From Aquibium oceanicum (lineage in GTDB: Bacteria > Pseudomonadota > Alphaproteobacteria > Rhizobiales > Rhizobiaceae): a stretch of DNA of 64,000 bases. The stretch covers positions 1,882,501 to 1,946,500 of the forward strand of contig NZ_CP018171.1 of the NCBI RefSeq assembly GCF_001889605.1, written 5' to 3'. The stretch's first letter is position 1; each line of letters starts with the position of its first letter. Of this stretch, positions 61,296-64,000 are shown piece by piece. The position numbers and the translations under genes are program-made. The notes below the pieces were generated by a model that was given only the letters and a program-made list of their open reading frames with translations, had not been told where the DNA came from and did no database searches.

Positions 61296-62210
61296 CTAGA
61301 GGTTCGCCAGTTCCCGCTTGAAGACCTGCGCGAGGAAATCGACGAACAACCGCAGCTTGAAGGACGTCTGGCGGCTGGCCGGAAACACCGCATAGACGCC
61401 GTTCTCGAAGTCCACGTGGCTGACCTTGTAGCCGGGCAAAAGCCGCACGAGCCGGCCGTCGGCGAGTTCGCGGTGCACGGCCCAGTCCGGAAGCAGCGCT
61501 ATTCCAACATCGGACTTGGCCAGTTCCACCAGCGCGTATCCGAAATCCGTCTGCACGGAGCCGCGCACCGGCACCTCGTCGATGCGCTTTTCGGCATCCA
61601 TGAAGCGCCAGACCGTCGTCCCGAGATTGATCCGGTAAGTCAGGCAGTTGTGGTTGCGCAGGTCCTGCGGCGAATAGATCGGCGGCCGGTCCTTGAGGTA
61701 GGCCGGCGTCGCCACCGCCACGCGCTCGCTGCCAGTGAGCTTTCGCGCGATCAGCGAAGAGTCTTCGAGCTTGCCGATCCTGATGTCGACGTCGACGCCC
61801 TGGTCCATCACCGGGGCGATGTTGTTGGACAGTACGATGTCGATCCGGATGTCGGGATATTGCGCCATGAATTCGGGGAGATACGGCAGGATGATCAATT
61901 GTCCCACGAGCATGCGGGTGTGGACCCGCAGCACCCCTTCCGGCTTGGTCTGCAGCTGGTTGACGCTGCGGTTGGCCTCCGCCAGTTGCTGCAGGATCTG
62001 CTCGACCTGCGCATAGTAGAGTTCGCCTGCCTCCGTCAGCGCAAGCGCGCGGCTCGAGCGCTTCAGGAGCTGCGTGCCGAGCTGCTCCTCGAGCGAGGTG
62101 ATGTGGCGCGAGATCGAGGCCGGGGAACTCCCGAGCAGCCGACCGGCGCCCGAGAGGCTGCCCTGCTGGACGGCGCTGACGAAGGACCGCAAGGTCTGTA
62201 CCCATTCCAT
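61296..62210 (-). CDS. LysR-family transcriptional regulator
   Basis: This 304-aa regulator has the N-terminal winged helix-turn-helix of LysR (LRSFVSAVQQGSLSGAGRLL and SPASISRHITSLEEQLGTQL), the linker helix and a substrate-binding C-domain. It is divergent from the MaoC-CoA-transferase genes, the classic arrangement for a LysR activator, with a 31-bp inverted repeat between them. It belongs to the group that regulates organic-acid or aromatic catabolism; the coinducer is likely the substrate of the neighbouring CoA-transferase. Confidence 0.88.
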   Translation of the reverse strand: MEWVQTLRSFVSAVQQGSLSGAGRLLGSSPASISRHITSLEEQLGTQLLKRSSRALALTEAGELYYAQVEQILQQLAEANRSVNQLQTKPEGVLRVHTRMLVGQLIILPYLPEFMAQYPDIRIDIVLSNNIAPVMDQGVDVDIRIGKLEDSSLIARKLTGSERVAVATPAYLKDRPPIYSPQDLRNHNCLTYRINLGTTVWRFMDAEKRIDEVPVRGSVQTDFGYALVELAKSDVGIALLPDWAVHRELADGRLVRLLPGYKVSHVDFENGVYAVFPASRQTSFKLRLFVDFLAQVFKRELANL

Positions 62211-62259
62211 ATCAGCCGTCCGAAGCCTGCATTCCGTTTGAGGTCAGGTACAATATCTC

Positions 62260-62290
62260 GGTTATCTTTTCAATTTCCGAAAAGATAGCC
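62260..62290. promoter_or_regulatory. 31-bp inverted repeat, LysR operator candidate
   Basis: The arms GGTTATCTTTTC and GAAAAGATAGCC match in 11 of 12 positions around AATTTCC. It lies 50 bases before the LysR start and 92 before the first MaoC-like gene, as expected for a recognition-binding site of a divergent LysR regulator. Confidence 0.6.
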
Positions 62291-62381
62291 TGTGCCCGCT
62301 GTGCGTTCAGACGCCGTTGGCAGCGTGTTAGGTCTGCGTGCGCAGGCCGCCGGGGAGTGGCGGCGAAGTGGAGGATACGGA

Positions 62382-62825
62382 ATGGCGACTGGCGGCGTGG
62401 TGAGCGATCTCGACAAGGGCGACGTCCTCGGTCCGGTCGAATACACCCTCAGCCCCTTCGTGGTCCGCGAGTATTCGCACGCGGTCGAGATGCACCACCC
62501 CTGCTTCCAGGGGCGCGAGGGCGATCTGGTCATGCCGCCCACGCTGATCCATCTCGACAAGCTGCGCCTCTACAAGGACGCCTGTCCGGGCGGAACGGGC
62601 CCGAGCGCCCGCATCCATTTCGAGTACGACGTCGAGGTGTTCGAGCCGGTTCGCGTCGGCGACCGCCTGAGCGTCCGCGGCGACATCACCGATCGCTACC
62701 AGAAGAACGGCCGCGACTACGTGGTGCTTCAGATGGAACTCACCAACGTCGCCACCGGTCGTCTGGTGGTCCGCTACGTCGACCGGGTCATCCTGGCCTA
62801 TCGCTCCGCCGAAAAAGCTGCCTGA
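62382..62825 (+). CDS. MaoC-like hydratase (FAS1-like dehydratase domain), first copy
   Basis: This 147-aa protein is a hot-dog-fold dehydratase/hydratase: VEYTLSPFVVREYSHAVEMH with the conserved H, EGDLVMPPTLIHLDKLRLYK, and FEPVRVGDRLSVRGDITDRY. It starts at ATG 62382 behind GGAGGATACGG. Together with the next, similar-sized gene it may form a heterodimeric CoA-ester hydratase. Mesaconyl-CoA or itaconyl-CoA hydratase-like function is possible given the CoA-transferase that follows. Confidence 0.8.
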   Translation: MATGGVVSDLDKGDVLGPVEYTLSPFVVREYSHAVEMHHPCFQGREGDLVMPPTLIHLDKLRLYKDACPGGTGPSARIHFEYDVEVFEPVRVGDRLSVRGDITDRYQKNGRDYVVLQMELTNVATGRLVVRYVDRVILAYRSAEKAA

Positions 62826-62836
62826 GGAGAACGGGG

Positions 62837-63280
62837 ATGAACGCCGAAAAGCTCGAACCCGGTTCGGAATTCTCGCTGGCGCCGCGTCCGATGACGCGCG
62901 AGCGCATGCGCTGGTACGTCGATGCGCAGCCAACCATCGCCGCAGACGACGGACGTATCCACACCCAGGAACCCACCATTCACGACGACGACGAGTATGC
63001 GCGCAAGCAGGGTCTGCCGGGCATCATCGCCGATGGCATGATCTCCACCAACTGGATCCTCGGCCTGCTGATCGACGTGTACGGCCCCGCCGTGGCCGGG
63101 CGCTGCAAGCTTCGTACGAAGTACGTCGCGCCGATCTATGAGGACCAGATCGTGATCACGCGCGCCCGCGTCACCGGCGTGGAGCCTTCGGGCGACGGCA
63201 AGGCCTGCCGGCTGGACGTCTGGTGCGAGGACGACGCCGGCACCAAGCTGACGACGGGCGAAGCCACGGTGTTCGTCTGA
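62837..63280 (+). CDS. MaoC-like dehydratase, second copy
   Basis: This 147-aa hot-dog protein has RPMTRERMRWYVDAQPTIAA, QGLPGIIADGMISTNWILGL and KLRTKYVAPIYEDQIVITRA, matching the MaoC-like dehydratase pattern of GLPG-I-x-x-G-M. It is 11 bases after the first MaoC copy and of equal length; the two sequences differ, so they are probably complementary subunits rather than a recent duplication. RBS GAGAACGGGG precedes the ATG. Confidence 0.82.
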   Translation: MNAEKLEPGSEFSLAPRPMTRERMRWYVDAQPTIAADDGRIHTQEPTIHDDDEYARKQGLPGIIADGMISTNWILGLLIDVYGPAVAGRCKLRTKYVAPIYEDQIVITRARVTGVEPSGDGKACRLDVWCEDDAGTKLTTGEATVFV

Positions 63281-63328
63281 TGCCGCGCACCGGCACGAGC
63301 GAATGACGACTGTCGCCGGGAAAGCAGC

Positions 63329-64000
63329 ATGAGCGAGGTTCTTCAGGGTATCCGCGTCCTCGACCTGTCGCGCATCTTCGCGGGACCGGATTCCGCCCAG
63401 ATGCTGGGCGATCTGGGCGCGGACGTGATCAAGGTCGAAAGCCCCAAGGGCGGCGACGAATGCCGCTATCTCGGCGTGACCAAGGCCGAACTGGAAAAGA
63501 TCGGCGCGCCGAGCCCCTCTTTCCGATCCTTCAATCGCAACAAGCGCTCGATCGTGCTCGATCTGGCGACCGATGCCGGGCGCGACGCGGTGCGCCGCCT
63601 GATGCTGCGGTCCGACGTTGTCCTCAACAATTTCCGCCCGGGAACAATGGAGCGCTGGGGCATCGGCTACGACGATCTCTGCACCGAGCATCCCGGCATG
63701 ATCTACTGCGACTTCCACGCCTACGGGCCGGTCGGGCCGCTCGCCGACATCGGCGCCAACGACCTCGCGCTGCAGGCGCATTCCGGCCTGATGAGCATAA
63801 CCGGCGAGGAGGGCGGGCCGCCGGCGCGCGCTGGCAGCGCCATCGTCGACCTGCACGCGAGCCTCGCGATCGTCAGCGGCGTGCTCGCCGCGCTGTTCCA
63901 CCGCGAACGTACGGGTGAGGGGCAGCGGCTAGACACGTCGCTACTTCTCTCCTCGGCGCACCTGATGAGCTATTTCTACCAGGACTACTGGCTGACCGGG
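63329..64000 (+). CDS. Class III CoA-transferase (CaiB/BaiF family), N-terminal part
   Basis: The first 224 codons are in the window and the gene continues beyond. It begins SEVLQGIRVLDLSRIFAGPD and shows LGDLGADVIKVESPKGGDEC, FNRNKRSIVLDLATDAGRDA and GANDLALQAHSGLMSITGEE, where the Asp is at the usual catalytic position. Class III transferases move CoA between carboxylic acids (for example succinyl-CoA to itaconate, mesaconate or formate). RBS AAAGCAGC is weak. It is the third gene of the LysR-linked unit. Confidence 0.9.
   Translation, partial: MSEVLQGIRVLDLSRIFAGPDSAQMLGDLGADVIKVESPKGGDECRYLGVTKAELEKIGAPSPSFRSFNRNKRSIVLDLATDAGRDAVRRLMLRSDVVLNNFRPGTMERWGIGYDDLCTEHPGMIYCDFHAYGPVGPLADIGANDLALQAHSGLMSITGEEGGPPARAGSAIVDLHASLAIVSGVLAALFHRERTGEGQRLDTSLLLSSAHLMSYFYQDYWLTG

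Overview
The window is GC-rich, densely packed chromosomal DNA from an alphaproteobacterium, most likely of the order Hyphomicrobiales (Rhizobiales; Brucella/Mesorhizobium/Phyllobacteriaceae-like). The evidence is two tandem Omp2-type porins with the [22 protein letters not shown] start, a tandem DUF982 protein, a DUF922 protein, FixK/FNR-type boxes, and many TRAP and Liv ABC transporters. No rRNA, tRNA, CRISPR array, IS element or prophage was recognised. Assignments come from reading motifs by eye; no database search was run.

Layout. 1-5.2 kb: the end of electron-transfer flavoprotein-ubiquinone oxidoreductase, a DUF922 protein, an EEP-family phosphatase, AMP nucleosidase and small secreted proteins. 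5.3-15.5 kb: a leucine/isovalerate catabolic locus (TetR regulator, isovaleryl-CoA dehydrogenase, methylcrotonyl-CoA carboxylase beta and alpha). Its two carboxylase genes are separated by a GST, an alpha/beta hydrolase, a histidine kinase, a DUF2200 protein and a hypothetical protein; a HigA antitoxin remnant lies at the end. 15.6-21 kb: a HisC-like aminotransferase, a beta-lactamase-fold hydrolase and the two porins. 21.5-27.6 kb: a six-gene operon of TRAP transporter (order M-P-Q), M81/MlrC metallopeptidase, alpha/beta hydrolase and ornithine-cyclodeaminase-like protein. 27.6-29.9 kb: a phosphoribosyltransferase and an SDR diverging from a promoter region with two FNR/FixK-type boxes, then a DUF982 protein. 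29.9-36.8 kb: a large caspase-fold/TPR protein divergent from an SbcD/SbcC-like (YhaO/YhaN-like) pair.

36.9-64 kb: a catabolic island of unknown substrate, made of three modules. Module A (GntR plus 13 genes, 36.9-50.5 kb) joins a dicarboxylate-type TRAP transporter to a class I fumarase-like enzyme, an isopropylmalate-dehydratase-like enzyme, a D-2-hydroxyacid dehydrogenase, an aldehyde dehydrogenase, a GMC oxidoreductase, a pyrone-dicarboxylate-lactonase-like amidohydrolase, a carboxymuconolactone-decarboxylase-like protein and a GST. The genes are mostly coupled by 4-base overlaps, and the two promoter regions carry matching inverted repeats. Module B (50.6-60.6 kb) is a Liv-type ABC transporter with an enoyl-CoA-hydratase-like protein, a second hydroxyacid dehydrogenase and a second GMC oxidoreductase; it is divergent from a metallo-beta-lactamase-fold lactonase-like protein and an alpha/beta hydrolase whose nucleophile Ser is Ala. 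Module C (61.3 kb to the end) is a LysR regulator divergent from two MaoC-like hydratases and a class III CoA-transferase.

A working inference is that the island takes up a lactone, alcohol or aldehyde, oxidises it (GMC, ALDH), opens it (amidohydrolase, MBL hydrolase), and processes a branched dicarboxylate such as a citraconate/mesaconate/itaconate-type acid by hydration and CoA activation. The sequence supports the enzyme families and the co-regulation, not the substrate.
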